DNA of 64,000 nt from Alcanivorax borkumensis SK2 (GTDB taxonomy: Bacteria; Pseudomonadota; Gammaproteobacteria; Pseudomonadales; Alcanivoracaceae): positions 2,699,001 to 2,763,000 of the forward strand of contig NC_008260.1 in assembly GCF_000009365.1 (NCBI RefSeq), written 5' to 3'. Of this stretch, positions 53,654 through 62,781 are shown piece by piece. Each line of letters opens with the position of its first letter. Position 1 is the first letter of the stretch. The position numbers and the translations under genes are program-made. The notes under the pieces were generated by a model, which saw only the letters and a program-made list of their open reading frames with translations, had not been told where the DNA came from and ran no database searches.

Positions 53654-56275
53654 CTAATGGCCAGCCAATACCTTCCCGCTAAGCCCAAGCCCCTCTGGTT
53701 GCTGCTGCTCAAACAACGCACTTAATGGTTGGGGCCTACCGATAGCGTAGCCTTGCACAAAATCAACGCCGGCTTCTTCCAACACGGGAATCAGGGCAAG
53801 CTCCTCCACATATTCCGCCACCGTTTGCACGCCCAGCCGATGGGCCACCTCGTTAATGGACTCCACAATAGTGCGATCCACGCTGGAGTGCAGCAGGTTG
53901 CGCACAAAGCTTCCGTCAATTTTGATGACATCAACCGGGAAATGTTTCAGGTAATTGAACGAACTGAAGCCGCTACCAAAATCATCCAGCGCCACCTTGC
54001 AGCCTTGCTCACGAATACGCCCAAGCAAGTCACTGGCAGAGGATAACTGATTGACCACGGTGGTTTCGGTGATTTCGAAGGTGAGCCGCTCAGGAGACAG
54101 CGGAGTCTGATTGAGCAGAGATTCCAGAAATGGAATAAACGTCGGATCGTCTAGCGAGGTAGCCGATAAATTGATCGCGAGATTCAAGTGCGGCAAGGCA
54201 GCCAAGTCTTCGCTGAGCGTGATCAACAGTTGAGTCAACACCCAGCGGTCAATGTGCGGCATCATTTGATAGCGCTCTGCCGCCGGAATAAAGGCGCCGG
54301 GGCTAAGGATATCGCCATTGCGATCTCGCAGACGCAACAACACCTCGTAATGCGATTGTTCCGAGCGGGGGTCGATGGGCCGAATTTCTTGTGCGTAAAG
54401 CAGGAAACGATTCGATTCTAGGGATTCGCGCAAGCCCGCGGCCATCTGCAGTTCCAGGTGACGGCGAGAGGCCTCACTGTCGTCAGAGGTATACACAGAA
54501 ACCTGATTACGGCCCCGATGCTTGGCCGCGTAGCAGGCCACATCTGCCCGGCTCATAGCTTCTTCCACAGTACTCACGTCAGCATCCAGCTGAACCAACC
54601 CAACACTTGCGCCAATGTCGTAAAGTGATTCATTCCAAGCAAACCGGATCTCGCCTAAGGCGGCAATCACGCTTTCAGCAATCTGTGTCGCGCACTGGGC
54701 TGGGCAGTGGCGTAGCAACAAACCGAACTCGTCGCCGCCCAGGCGAGCGACCACATCCCCTTCACGAACCTGACGGCCGATCACCTGCGCGCATTCACGC
54801 AACAGGGCATCACCCGCCACATGGCCAGCGGTGTCATTCACCACTTTAAAACGATCCAGATCGATAAAACACAGTATGTTGTTCTCTGGGCCTTCTTCGT
54901 CTAGGGATTCCAGCAGGGTATTTTCAAATTCCCGTCGATTGGTGAGGCCGGTCAAGGCATCACGGGTAGCGTGATAACGTAACTTCTTCTGCATAGCCCG
55001 CCGAGTGGTAACATCGCGAAACACCATCACGGCTCCGGTTACCTGGCCCTCTGCGGACTTGAGCGGAGCCGCGGAATCCTGAATTTCGTAGCGGCTGCCA
55101 TCGCGATTTTGCAACATACTGCCCTCGCGCAAGAAGCAGACATCTCCGCCGTTCAACGCCACCGTGATGGGGTTAGGGGACGGGCCGCTGACATTATCTT
55201 CACTCAGCTTCAGCACATCGCCCACCGGCATCCCTTCTGCTTCTTCTTCTCGCCAACCCGTCAGAGACTCTGCTACCGGGTTCATAAAGGTCACGCGGCC
55301 GGCTTCATCCGTGGCGACCACCCCATCGGCAATAGAGGTCAGCGTAACGCGCAAACGCTCTTTCTCATGGGCCAGCGACTGCTGCATGCTCTTTTCTGCC
55401 GTCACATCCCAGTTGGTGCCCAGCACCAGCGCGTCCCCTCCATCGGCCCTAGCTACGGTTTCCGCTCGCACACGGATATGCCGAATTTCGCCCCCCGGCC
55501 AACAAACACGAAACTCCGCATCCAAATCTTCCCCGCCATCAATAACACGCTGGAATGCTGTAGTGATCTCAGTGTAATCGTCCGGGTGCACACTATTTCG
55601 CCAAATATCCAGAGAGCCATCCCCTGGCGCCCCTGGTTGCAGGCCATACAGCTCATACATGCGCTCATCCCAGAACAACACGTTATTTTGAGGGCTATAC
55701 TGCCAAATGCCTACACCACCCACCTCCAGCGCCATTTGCAAGCGCTGGCGACTCTCTTGCAATGCCTGTTCGGACAATTTAGCCGCATGGATGTTCTCCA
55801 CCTGAGCAACCAGATAACTGACCGCCCCCTCAGCACTAACGGACGACACCGACAATCGCACCCAAATCGACTCTCCGCCACTAGCTATAAATCGTTGTTC
55901 CAGCGAATAGCCCTCGATCTCGCCAGCCAACAGGTCCTCTAGCATACTCCGGCTCTTGAGCTGGTCATCCGGGTGGGTAATAACCTGATAACTGGAGCCC
56001 AACAGCAACTCTTCGTCATAATTCATCAGGTCACACAAGGCATGGTTAACCGCTTGCCACTCTCCGCGAGGGCTCAGCAACGCCATACCTATAGCAGAAT
56101 GCTTCATGGCCAGCCGAAAACGCACTTCACTGTCTTTTACCTGAGCCAACCTCAACCGGCTACGCTGAAACAACAACGCCCCCAGCAGCACGATTGCAAC
56201 GGTAACAGCCCCAACTAGCACACCCTGCATGGCATTTGTCCAAAATAATGTGTATCCCTGGCGTCCCCGCCCCAT
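53654..56275 (-). CDS. Membrane PAS-GGDEF-EAL protein (c-di-GMP turnover)
   Basis: About 873 residues from ATG at 56275. One N-terminal transmembrane helix (about 14-36), then three PAS domains (roughly 45-165, 170-290 and 295-420), a GGDEF domain with the intact 'RLGGDEFGLLL' (about 500), and a C-terminal EAL domain. EAL motif is written EVL ('YEVLLRLRD'), with 'DDFGSGFSSFNYLKHFPVDVIKIDG' and 'VQTVAEYVE' otherwise kept. It may make or break cyclic di-GMP depending on sensed signals. No partner gene adjoins it. Confidence 0.92.
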   Translation of the reverse strand: MGRGRQGYTLFWTNAMQGVLVGAVTVAIVLLGALLFQRSRLRLAQVKDSEVRFRLAMKHSAIGMALLSPRGEWQAVNHALCDLMNYDEELLLGSSYQVITHPDDQLKSRSMLEDLLAGEIEGYSLEQRFIASGGESIWVRLSVSSVSAEGAVSYLVAQVENIHAAKLSEQALQESRQRLQMALEVGGVGIWQYSPQNNVLFWDERMYELYGLQPGAPGDGSLDIWRNSVHPDDYTEITTAFQRVIDGGEDLDAEFRVCWPGGEIRHIRVRAETVARADGGDALVLGTNWDVTAEKSMQQSLAHEKERLRVTLTSIADGVVATDEAGRVTFMNPVAESLTGWREEEAEGMPVGDVLKLSEDNVSGPSPNPITVALNGGDVCFLREGSMLQNRDGSRYEIQDSAAPLKSAEGQVTGAVMVFRDVTTRRAMQKKLRYHATRDALTGLTNRREFENTLLESLDEEGPENNILCFIDLDRFKVVNDTAGHVAGDALLRECAQVIGRQVREGDVVARLGGDEFGLLLRHCPAQCATQIAESVIAALGEIRFAWNESLYDIGASVGLVQLDADVSTVEEAMSRADVACYAAKHRGRNQVSVYTSDDSEASRRHLELQMAAGLRESLESNRFLLYAQEIRPIDPRSEQSHYEVLLRLRDRNGDILSPGAFIPAAERYQMMPHIDRWVLTQLLITLSEDLAALPHLNLAINLSATSLDDPTFIPFLESLLNQTPLSPERLTFEITETTVVNQLSSASDLLGRIREQGCKVALDDFGSGFSSFNYLKHFPVDVIKIDGSFVRNLLHSSVDRTIVESINEVAHRLGVQTVAEYVEELALIPVLEEAGVDFVQGYAIGRPQPLSALFEQQQPEGLGLSGKVLAGH

Positions 56276-56436
56276 GTTCACTTTTTGAACGCCTTAGCCC
56301 CTCGTAGCTAGCGCCACCTGACAAAGCCGGAACTTTCTCCGACAATTGGAGCCTGTTAAAGGGCTTCCCGGTTAACATAGCATCCGGGACCTTAAAAGCT
56401 CAGGGAGAAGAAAAGCTGACCCGGTCAGCGCCAATC

Positions 56437-57174
56437 ATGACGTTTCGACGACGCTTGTTACAGTTTCTCGCCCTGCTATTTGTGGTAGCGACACTGGCCC
56501 AGCTCTGGTATTTGGGCCAGGTGCTGCGCCTGCAACACCACAATCCAGACAGCAGCGCCTATATGCACCGCGCCCAGAAGCAGGGCAATGTGCAGCAAGA
56601 CTGGCGTGATTACGATCAGATCAGTGATTACCTGAAACGGGCCGTGCTGATTTCCGAAGACGCCCATTTCACGCAGCACACCGGTTTTGACTGGGAAGGT
56701 ATCCGCTATGCGCTGAAGCGCAATATGGAAGCAGGCAAGCCTGTGGCTGGTGGCTCCACCATTACCCAGCAACTGGCCAAAAACCTGTACCTGTCCGGCG
56801 AGCGCACCTATACCCGCAAAGCGCAGGAAGCGGTTATTGCCCTGATGCTGGAAATTGGACTGAGCAAACGCCGCATCCTTGAGCTCTACCTGAATGTGGC
56901 CCAATGGGGGCACCAAATTTACGGTGCCGAAGCGGCTGCCCAACATTATTTCCAGATCAGCGCCGCGCAGCTATCGCCCTTACAGGCAGCACAGCTAGCC
57001 GCCATGCTGCCGCGTCCCAATCTTTACGATTTCAAAGGCCCCACCGACTACGTACAACAACGGGCAAGCTGGATTCAGGCGCAAATGGCGCTGGTGCGCA
57101 TTCCCGACCCGGGAACCGTGCCCCTGCCACCGCCACCTGAACCCACCGCGCCCCCCGAAGGAAACACACAATGA
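56437..57174 (+). CDS. mtgA: Monofunctional biosynthetic peptidoglycan transglycosylase
   Basis: 245 residues. N-terminal transmembrane helix (about 8-27), then the glycosyltransferase-51 domain with catalytic Glu in 'VLISEDAHFTQHTGFDW', 'AGGSTITQQLAKNLYLS' and 'KRRILELYLNVAQWG'. Polymerises lipid II without a transpeptidase domain. The last 25 residues are proline-rich. Overlaps the next gene by four bases (ATGA). Confidence 0.95.
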   Translation: MTFRRRLLQFLALLFVVATLAQLWYLGQVLRLQHHNPDSSAYMHRAQKQGNVQQDWRDYDQISDYLKRAVLISEDAHFTQHTGFDWEGIRYALKRNMEAGKPVAGGSTITQQLAKNLYLSGERTYTRKAQEAVIALMLEIGLSKRRILELYLNVAQWGHQIYGAEAAAQHYFQISAAQLSPLQAAQLAAMLPRPNLYDFKGPTDYVQQRASWIQAQMALVRIPDPGTVPLPPPPEPTAPPEGNTQ

Positions 57175-58619
57175 AGCAGTATGCCGTCCCCTTTGCCGCT
57201 CTGTGTTTTAGCGGCCTAGCCCTACTGGGCTGTAGCGACAATGACAACAACCAACCCTCCTCCGCCGGCAGCGACAGCAACAGCACCGATGGCATTGCCG
57301 GAGTGTGGCAAAGTGACCAGCAAGTGCTGGTACTTGAAGCCAATGGAGACCTCTACCTTCCCGCCGACACAAACCTTCAGGGGCTGCGCTGGGAGCAACA
57401 GGAGGACAACTTCACATTCCACTACTTGGACAATCGTGAAAAAAAAGTCACTGAGGCCACCGCCAGCGGCCAACAACAAGATGACTTACTGACCCTTACG
57501 CCGACTACCTCATCGCCATCAAACCTAAAAGAAGCCAATAGCGAAAACACAAACGAAAACACAGAAGAGTCCGGCTCAGATATCGATGAAGAAACGGACA
57601 ATGCCTCCTCCTCGCCATTGTTCAGCGGCGACTACCAGCGTGCTAACTTGGCCGTGGCCCATATCAGCGGTACCGCCACCCGCCCGCAGAACAGTGAGCT
57701 GCCCGACAATGCCGTCCTCACCGTGGCGCTGCTGGACAACCAGATCAATACCAGTGACCCTACCGCCCAGCTCATTTCCAAACGCCTGATCCGGCTGGAT
57801 GAAGACAAAACGGACGAGCCCTTCCGCCTTTATTATCTGCCCGAGGATCTGAAAACAGACCACGAATACCAGATTATCAGCCAAATTGTGGCCGATGGAG
57901 GACTCTTCTATCAGTCCGACGCGGTAACCCTGAAAGGTAACAAACAAGGTTTTGCCGATATTATCCTGCCACTTAACGAAGTAATGACGGACAGTGAAAC
58001 CCTGCGCGGCGCCATTACCCGCGGCAAACCTGGCCAGCACCGGGATATCTTCACTCTATGCAACAGCGATCAACAACTGCTCATTCGTGGCCCGCAAAGT
58101 GGCGATTTACTGTCAGCCTACGACAACGCTATCCGCTACCCGCAGCAACCCCGGGTCGCCATCGTTAGCGGCTTGGTTCGCAAGGTCCCCGGCCAACAGG
58201 CAAACAGCACCGAGACCGCTTTAATTGTGGAAAGTTTCGAACTGGAAACAGGTATGGATAATTGCCAACTCCCCACCGCCGAGCTAATCAATACCCGCTG
58301 GCAGTTAACTCACCTAGGTGAAGACCGCATTATTCTTGGCAACTCCGCACACGTTCCCACCCTCACTTTTAACGCCGAGGGCAACGTCAAAGGACATGGC
58401 AGCTGCAACAGCCTTAGCGGCAACTACCTGCTCGACGACCATCAACTGGCATTGTCCGATCTAGCAACCACGCGCAAAGCCTGCTCCACCAGCGTCATTG
58501 AAGATCTTTTCTTTAAAGCGATCAAAGCTAGTGATCACTTCCGAATTGATGGCGAATGGTTAACGTTATTCGATGAAAAGGATGAGCCTCTAGCCAGCTT
58601 TCAAACTGTGTACTTGTAG
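57171..58619 (+). CDS. Lipoprotein with YbaY-type and META domains
   Basis: 482 residues. Lipobox 'LALLGCSDN' (Cys at about 21) makes it a lipoprotein. After an acidic Ser/Asn/Glu-rich linker, about residues 160-280 are YbaY-like ('ANLAVAHISGTATRPQNSELPDNAVLTVALLDN' and 'PEDLKTDHEYQIISQIVADGGLFYQSD'). About 375-482 form a META/HslJ domain ('LINTRWQLTHLGEDRI', 'GHGSCNSLSGNY', 'TRKACSTSVIEDLFFKAIKASDHFRIDG'). YbaY-META fusions occur in this lineage, and the META domain is linked to envelope stress. Probably outer-membrane. Coupled to mtgA by ATGA overlap. Confidence 0.85.
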   Translation: MKQYAVPFAALCFSGLALLGCSDNDNNQPSSAGSDSNSTDGIAGVWQSDQQVLVLEANGDLYLPADTNLQGLRWEQQEDNFTFHYLDNREKKVTEATASGQQQDDLLTLTPTTSSPSNLKEANSENTNENTEESGSDIDEETDNASSSPLFSGDYQRANLAVAHISGTATRPQNSELPDNAVLTVALLDNQINTSDPTAQLISKRLIRLDEDKTDEPFRLYYLPEDLKTDHEYQIISQIVADGGLFYQSDAVTLKGNKQGFADIILPLNEVMTDSETLRGAITRGKPGQHRDIFTLCNSDQQLLIRGPQSGDLLSAYDNAIRYPQQPRVAIVSGLVRKVPGQQANSTETALIVESFELETGMDNCQLPTAELINTRWQLTHLGEDRIILGNSAHVPTLTFNAEGNVKGHGSCNSLSGNYLLDDHQLALSDLATTRKACSTSVIEDLFFKAIKASDHFRIDGEWLTLFDEKDEPLASFQTVYL

Positions 58620-58666
58620 GCGCAACGTCAACTGGGGATTGCCAACAATACAAAAAAGGAACAGCT

Positions 58667-59356
58667 ATGCGTGTTCATTACTTGTCTCATGTTCCGTTCG
58701 AGCAACTAGGCGCCATGGAGGCCTGGTTTCAGGAACGGGACATCAGCATTCGTCACTCCCTGTTGTTTGCCGATGGCGCCCTGCCCACCCCGGCGGATTT
58801 TGATGTACTGGTCATCATGGGAGGCCCCATGGGCGCTGATGATGACCTTCAATTCCCCTGGATGAGCACAGAAAAAGCCCTGATCCGCGACAGCATCGCG
58901 GCGGGCAAAAAAGTGCTCGGCATTTGCCTAGGCGCTCAACTGATCGCCCGGGTACTGGGCGCTCCCGTGACCCCCAGTTCTGAAAAGGAAATTGGCTGGT
59001 TCCCGGTTTACCCCACTCCTGCGGGAAAAAGTGACAGCATTGGCAAACTGTTCGCCGAGGCGCCCGCCGTGCTGCACTGGCATGGCGATACCTTTGCCAT
59101 CCCCGATGGCGCCGTACATTTGCTGGAAAGCGAAGGCTGCCGCAACCAGGCATTCCGCTACGGTGATAACGTGTTGGCACTGCAATTCCATCTGGAGCTG
59201 GAGGCGAGTAACGCTGCAGACCTATGCGATGCTTGCTCTGATGATTTGGCGCCGGGCCGTTGGGTGGAAGACCGTGAGGCTCTGCTCGGCGACCCACAAC
59301 GCTTTGTTACAGCCCGCGCCTTACTGGGGCGTGTCCTAAATGCTTTTCTTGCCTGA
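58667..59356 (+). CDS. Class I glutamine amidotransferase-like protein
   Basis: 229 residues. Cys in 'VLGICLGAQLIARVLGA' and His in 'LALQFHLELE', with 'VLVIMGGPMGADDD' for the oxyanion. GMP synthase-like GATase without a synthetase partner, a common stand-alone type; the substrate is unknown. Ribosome site is 'AAAAAGGA'. Likely monocistronic. Confidence 0.88.
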   Translation: MRVHYLSHVPFEQLGAMEAWFQERDISIRHSLLFADGALPTPADFDVLVIMGGPMGADDDLQFPWMSTEKALIRDSIAAGKKVLGICLGAQLIARVLGAPVTPSSEKEIGWFPVYPTPAGKSDSIGKLFAEAPAVLHWHGDTFAIPDGAVHLLESEGCRNQAFRYGDNVLALQFHLELEASNAADLCDACSDDLAPGRWVEDREALLGDPQRFVTARALLGRVLNAFLA

Positions 59357-59434
59357 TGTTTCATGTGCATCAGGTCAAATTACAACAACACCGAGTCTGA
59401 CATTCGACCTGCGCGCTGCCCCTTCTACAAAACA

Positions 59435-59467
59435 AGAAGCCGCGTCTCTGACCGGAGCGCGGCTTCT
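59435..59467. terminator. Terminator between GATase gene and leuA
   Basis: AGAAGCCGCG / CGCGGCTTCT with a 13-base loop; TTGTTTTG follows on the minus strand. Terminator for leuA, perhaps for both. Confidence 0.78.
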
Positions 59468-59501
59468 CGATTGCCCAACAACCAATGCGGCGGCGCCGCG
59501 A

Positions 59502-61181
59502 CTAACTGTTAGCGATTAACTGCTCACTCGTTTCCTGCATTCGCCCCACCGCAGAAAGAATGGCCTGCAAGGCCGCAGCGGTAGTATCCACCGCCATGGC
59601 TACAGCACTTTGCGTGGAGTCACCCACCTGTACCCGCACACAGGCCATGGCGTTGGCTTCGGTGTTATCGCCCAGCGAATATTCATCGAAAGACACCACC
59701 TTCACCTCACCACCGATACGCCGGTTAAGCGCATCCACCAGGGCCGACATGGCGCCGTCACCGCGGCCAGACAACAGGGTCACCGGCTGACGATCATCAC
59801 CGATACTGATCTGCGCCTGCACCTGTTCGTTGCTGCGGTTCAAGTCGTAGGAACGCAATACCCAACCCATGGGCACGTTCAGATAATCGCTATTGAAACG
59901 GCGGTGCACTCGTTCGCTGGTTATCTCGCCACCATCTTCTTCGGCGTCACCCTGCACCACACCGGCAAGCTCCTGCTGCAACCAGCGCGGCAAATCGATA
60001 CCGAAATCCCGCTCCAGCACGTGAGCTACGCCACCCTTACCGGACTGGGAGTTAATCCGTACCACTTCCTCGTAGCGCCGCCCCACATCTGCCGGATCGA
60101 TGGGCAAGTAAGCCGCTGTCCAGATATCGCCTTCCTGATAGCGGGCCAAGCATTTGCGGATGGCATCCTGATGGCTGCCGGAGAAAGCACTGAACACCAG
60201 GTCACCCGCATAGGGGTGGCGGGGATGAGTTTGGATGTCGGTAATCTCTTCCACCAACGCCACAATCTCTTTCATGCGCGAGAAGTCAATTCCCGGGTCT
60301 ATTCCCTGGCTGTACAGGTTCATGCCTGCAGTCACCAGGTCCATATTGCCGGTACGCTCACCATTACCTAACAAGGTCCCCTCCACCCGGTCAGCCCCTG
60401 CCATTACCGCCATTTCCGCTGCAGCCACACCACAACCACGGTCATCATGGGTGTGCACGCTGATGATCACATCATCGCGATACTGAATATTGTCGTGCAC
60501 CATCTCTACCTGGTCCGCGAACACATTCGGCGTGCTCACTTCCACCGTAGCCGGCAGGTTAATGATTACTCGCTGCCCCTGATCCGGTCGCCATACCGCA
60601 TTCACCGCATCAATCACTTCAATGGCGAAATCGGTCTCCGTGGCACTGAACGTTTCCGGGGAATACTGGAAACTCCAGTGGGTATCCGGCTGCTTGGCCG
60701 CGTTCTCTTTCACCCATTCAGCGGCCCGCACGGCAATCGCCTTACAACCGGCCTTGTCCACGTTGAACACCTGCTCGCGGAAAGTGGGCGAGGTGGCATT
60801 GTAAATATGCACAATGGCGTTCTTCGCCCCTTTGAGAGAGTCAAAGGTACGCGCAATCAAGTCTTCTCGGGCCTGAGTCAGCACTTGGATATGTACGTCA
60901 TCGGGCACCAGATCTTCTTCAATCAAGGCCCGACAAAAATCAAAATCGATCTGGCTGGCTGACGGAAAACCCACTTCGATTTCCTTGAAACCCAGCTCCA
61001 CCAACATTTGGAAAAAACGACGCTTTTGCGCCACCGACATGGGCTTGATCAGCGCCTGGTTACCATCGCGTAGGTCCACTGCTGCCCACAGCGGTGCCTT
61101 CTCAATACGCTGGTTAGGCCAGCGACGGTCGGGTTTGTCGATAACGGCAACAGGACGATATTTACGGTGATCAAAGCTCAT
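59502..61181 (-). CDS. leuA: 2-isopropylmalate synthase (LeuA2 type)
   Basis: 559 residues, the longer bacterial LeuA2-like form. 'APLWAAVDLRDGNQALIKPM' carries the metal and substrate Arg-Asp, 'SVHTHDDRGCGVAAAEMAVMAGADRVEGTLLGNGERTGNMDLVT' the metal-binding His and signature, and the C-terminal regulatory domain gives leucine feedback. It condenses acetyl-CoA and 2-ketoisovalerate, the first step of leucine synthesis. Divergent from an Lrp-family regulator. Confidence 0.96.
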   Translation of the reverse strand: MSFDHRKYRPVAVIDKPDRRWPNQRIEKAPLWAAVDLRDGNQALIKPMSVAQKRRFFQMLVELGFKEIEVGFPSASQIDFDFCRALIEEDLVPDDVHIQVLTQAREDLIARTFDSLKGAKNAIVHIYNATSPTFREQVFNVDKAGCKAIAVRAAEWVKENAAKQPDTHWSFQYSPETFSATETDFAIEVIDAVNAVWRPDQGQRVIINLPATVEVSTPNVFADQVEMVHDNIQYRDDVIISVHTHDDRGCGVAAAEMAVMAGADRVEGTLLGNGERTGNMDLVTAGMNLYSQGIDPGIDFSRMKEIVALVEEITDIQTHPRHPYAGDLVFSAFSGSHQDAIRKCLARYQEGDIWTAAYLPIDPADVGRRYEEVVRINSQSGKGGVAHVLERDFGIDLPRWLQQELAGVVQGDAEEDGGEITSERVHRRFNSDYLNVPMGWVLRSYDLNRSNEQVQAQISIGDDRQPVTLLSGRGDGAMSALVDALNRRIGGEVKVVSFDEYSLGDNTEANAMACVRVQVGDSTQSAVAMAVDTTAAALQAILSAVGRMQETSEQLIANS

Positions 61182-61483
61182 GACAATTTCCTTAACGTAA
61201 AAAGGGGCATGTCCTGCCCCCCGAAAGTGAATTCCTAACCTGATCGTTCAGGGGTACTGTCTGACTTGGTTAACAACTCGCATTGTGATCTCGGGTCTAG
61301 ATCAGGGCGCCGGTAGGCACCGGTAGCAACGAAGAGTGGCGGCCCACTTTTGGCGGTTCGCATCATCGCCCCACAAGAGATACTTTACGGTAGCCGACCC
61401 GCAATTTGGTTGCTTTTTTAATCCAATTACCGCCATATACGCAATAATATTGCTCAAAAAGCCAAGATAGTGAGAAATTTATT
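61182..61483. other. Shared upstream region of leuA and the Lrp-type gene
   Basis: 302 bases. I looked for a Leu-rich leader peptide before leuA and saw none. The part before the Lrp-type gene is AT-rich. No clear promoter call. Confidence 0.4.
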
Positions 61484-61978
61484 ATGAACAAGCAGGCGCT
61501 AGCAAAACTGGATCGCACCGACCTGCGTATTCTCGATGCACTGCAGCATAATGGTGGTCTCAGTAACCAGCAGCTGGCGGAAACCGTAGGGCTCTCGCCC
61601 TCACCTTGCTCCCGGCGGGTACAAAAGCTGGAAGCCGCCGGCATCATTGTCAAACGGGAAACCGTACTGGACGCCCGAAAATTGGGGCTCGACCTGACAG
61701 TAATGATCCAAATCAGCATGGATCGCCACACCCCGGAGCGCTTCGCCAACTTCGAGGAAAAGGTGGCCAGTTTTGTAGAGGTGCAGCAGTGCTACCTGGT
61801 CACCGGTCAAGACGCGGATTACTTGCTCAAAGTGGTGGTGCCAGATATTGATGCTTACCAGAGTTTTTTGCTTAACCGTATTACCCGGATCGAAGGGGTG
61901 AGCGGCGTGCACTCCAGCTTTGTAATGCGCCGGGTAGTCGATACCGCAGCCTTGCCGTTGAATTATGTGAATGCGTGA
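61484..61978 (+). CDS. Lrp/AsnC-family transcriptional regulator
   Basis: 164 residues. N-terminal HTH 'LDRTDLRILDALQHNGGLSNQQLAETVGLSPSPCSRRVQKLEAAGIIV', then the RAM effector domain ('VQQCYLVTGQDADYLLKVVVPDIDAYQSFLLNRI'). It is the Lrp/AsnC type that senses amino acids. Divergent from leuA, so leucine control of leuA by it is a natural guess, but AsnC-type regulators often control other targets. Confidence 0.93.
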   Translation: MNKQALAKLDRTDLRILDALQHNGGLSNQQLAETVGLSPSPCSRRVQKLEAAGIIVKRETVLDARKLGLDLTVMIQISMDRHTPERFANFEEKVASFVEVQQCYLVTGQDADYLLKVVVPDIDAYQSFLLNRITRIEGVSGVHSSFVMRRVVDTAALPLNYVNA

Positions 61979-61983
61979 AAAAC

Positions 61984-61998
61984 CGTTGAACGTACAAA
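61984..61998. repeat. GTTGAACGTACAAAAC element after the Lrp-type gene
   Basis: GTTGAAC-type word a few bases after a stop codon, like the other copies. Confidence 0.35.
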
Positions 61999-62187
61999 AC
62001 TAAAGCGCGGAGAGGTGTGGCGAAAAAAGCCCGCGATATACCATCGTGCGTGGAGGGTTCTTCAGAACTCATCGGCCCTATGGTGTGCATTTAAACTTTC
62101 AACTGATTCCCTGCCGCCAGACACACCTACAGATACCCCTGTCTTACCTGCTATGCTGCCCCTATCGACCCCGTTGATTTGCGAACC

Positions 62188-62649
62188 ATGAAGAAACTGT
62201 TGATCGTTGCCCATGCCCCTTCACCCAATACACTCAAGCTCCGCGACGCTGCCGCGCGAGGGGCCTGCCATGATGATATCGAGAACGTTTCGGTAACGGT
62301 AAAGGCTCCGTTGGATGCGGGGCCTGAGGACGTGATGACCTGCGACGCCATCCTGCTGGGCACCACCGAAAACCTAGGCTATATGAGCGGCGCATTAAAA
62401 GACTTTTTTGATCGAAGCTATTATCCAGTACTGGAAGAAAAGCAGGGGCTGCCTTGCGCACTCTACATTCGTGCCGGCCACGACGGCACCGGCACACGCC
62501 GGGCAGTGGAAACCATTGTCACCGGCCTGCGCTGGAATTGGGTTCAAGACCCTCTAGTGCTAAAAGGCGCATGGCAAGACGCATTCGAGGATCAGCTGGA
62601 AGAAATGGGGATGTATCTGGCCGCGGGGCTGGATGCGGGGATTTTTTGA
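62188..62649 (+). CDS. Flavodoxin-fold NAD(P)H reductase-like protein
   Basis: 153 residues from ATG at 62188; the open frame begins earlier at a TTG. 'LLIVAHAPSPNTLKLRDAAARGA' is the FMN phosphate-binding loop and 'CDAILLGTTENLGYMSGALKDFFDRSYYPVLEE' the flavin-binding loop of the flavodoxin family. Probably an FMN protein; partner unknown. Confidence 0.85.
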   Translation: MKKLLIVAHAPSPNTLKLRDAAARGACHDDIENVSVTVKAPLDAGPEDVMTCDAILLGTTENLGYMSGALKDFFDRSYYPVLEEKQGLPCALYIRAGHDGTGTRRAVETIVTGLRWNWVQDPLVLKGAWQDAFEDQLEEMGMYLAAGLDAGIF

Positions 62650-62650
62650 G

Positions 62651-62662
62651 TTGAACGTTCAA
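62651..62662. repeat. TTGAACGTTCAA palindrome after the flavodoxin-like gene
   Basis: Starts one base after the stop. It is the core of the 24-bp palindrome at 20171. Confidence 0.5.
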
Positions 62663-62781
62663 AGCAAAAACAAAAACGCGCTATAGCACTGATACGCTCT
62701 AAAGGCCCCTCCACACACGATGGTAAATCGCGGGCAGGCGCCTGAGCCCTTACCACGCGATTCCGTATTTCAACTTACCCT

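Noticed and set aside
61182..61380. Possible leucine attenuator leader before leuA
   Set aside because: The only short frame I read there (starting with an ATG near 61280 on the minus strand) has no run of Leu codons, and no terminator/antiterminator pair is clear.
61363..61749. 128-codon frame on the minus strand opposite the Lrp-type gene
   Set aside because: Antisense of an established gene, Ser/Arg-rich, no motif.
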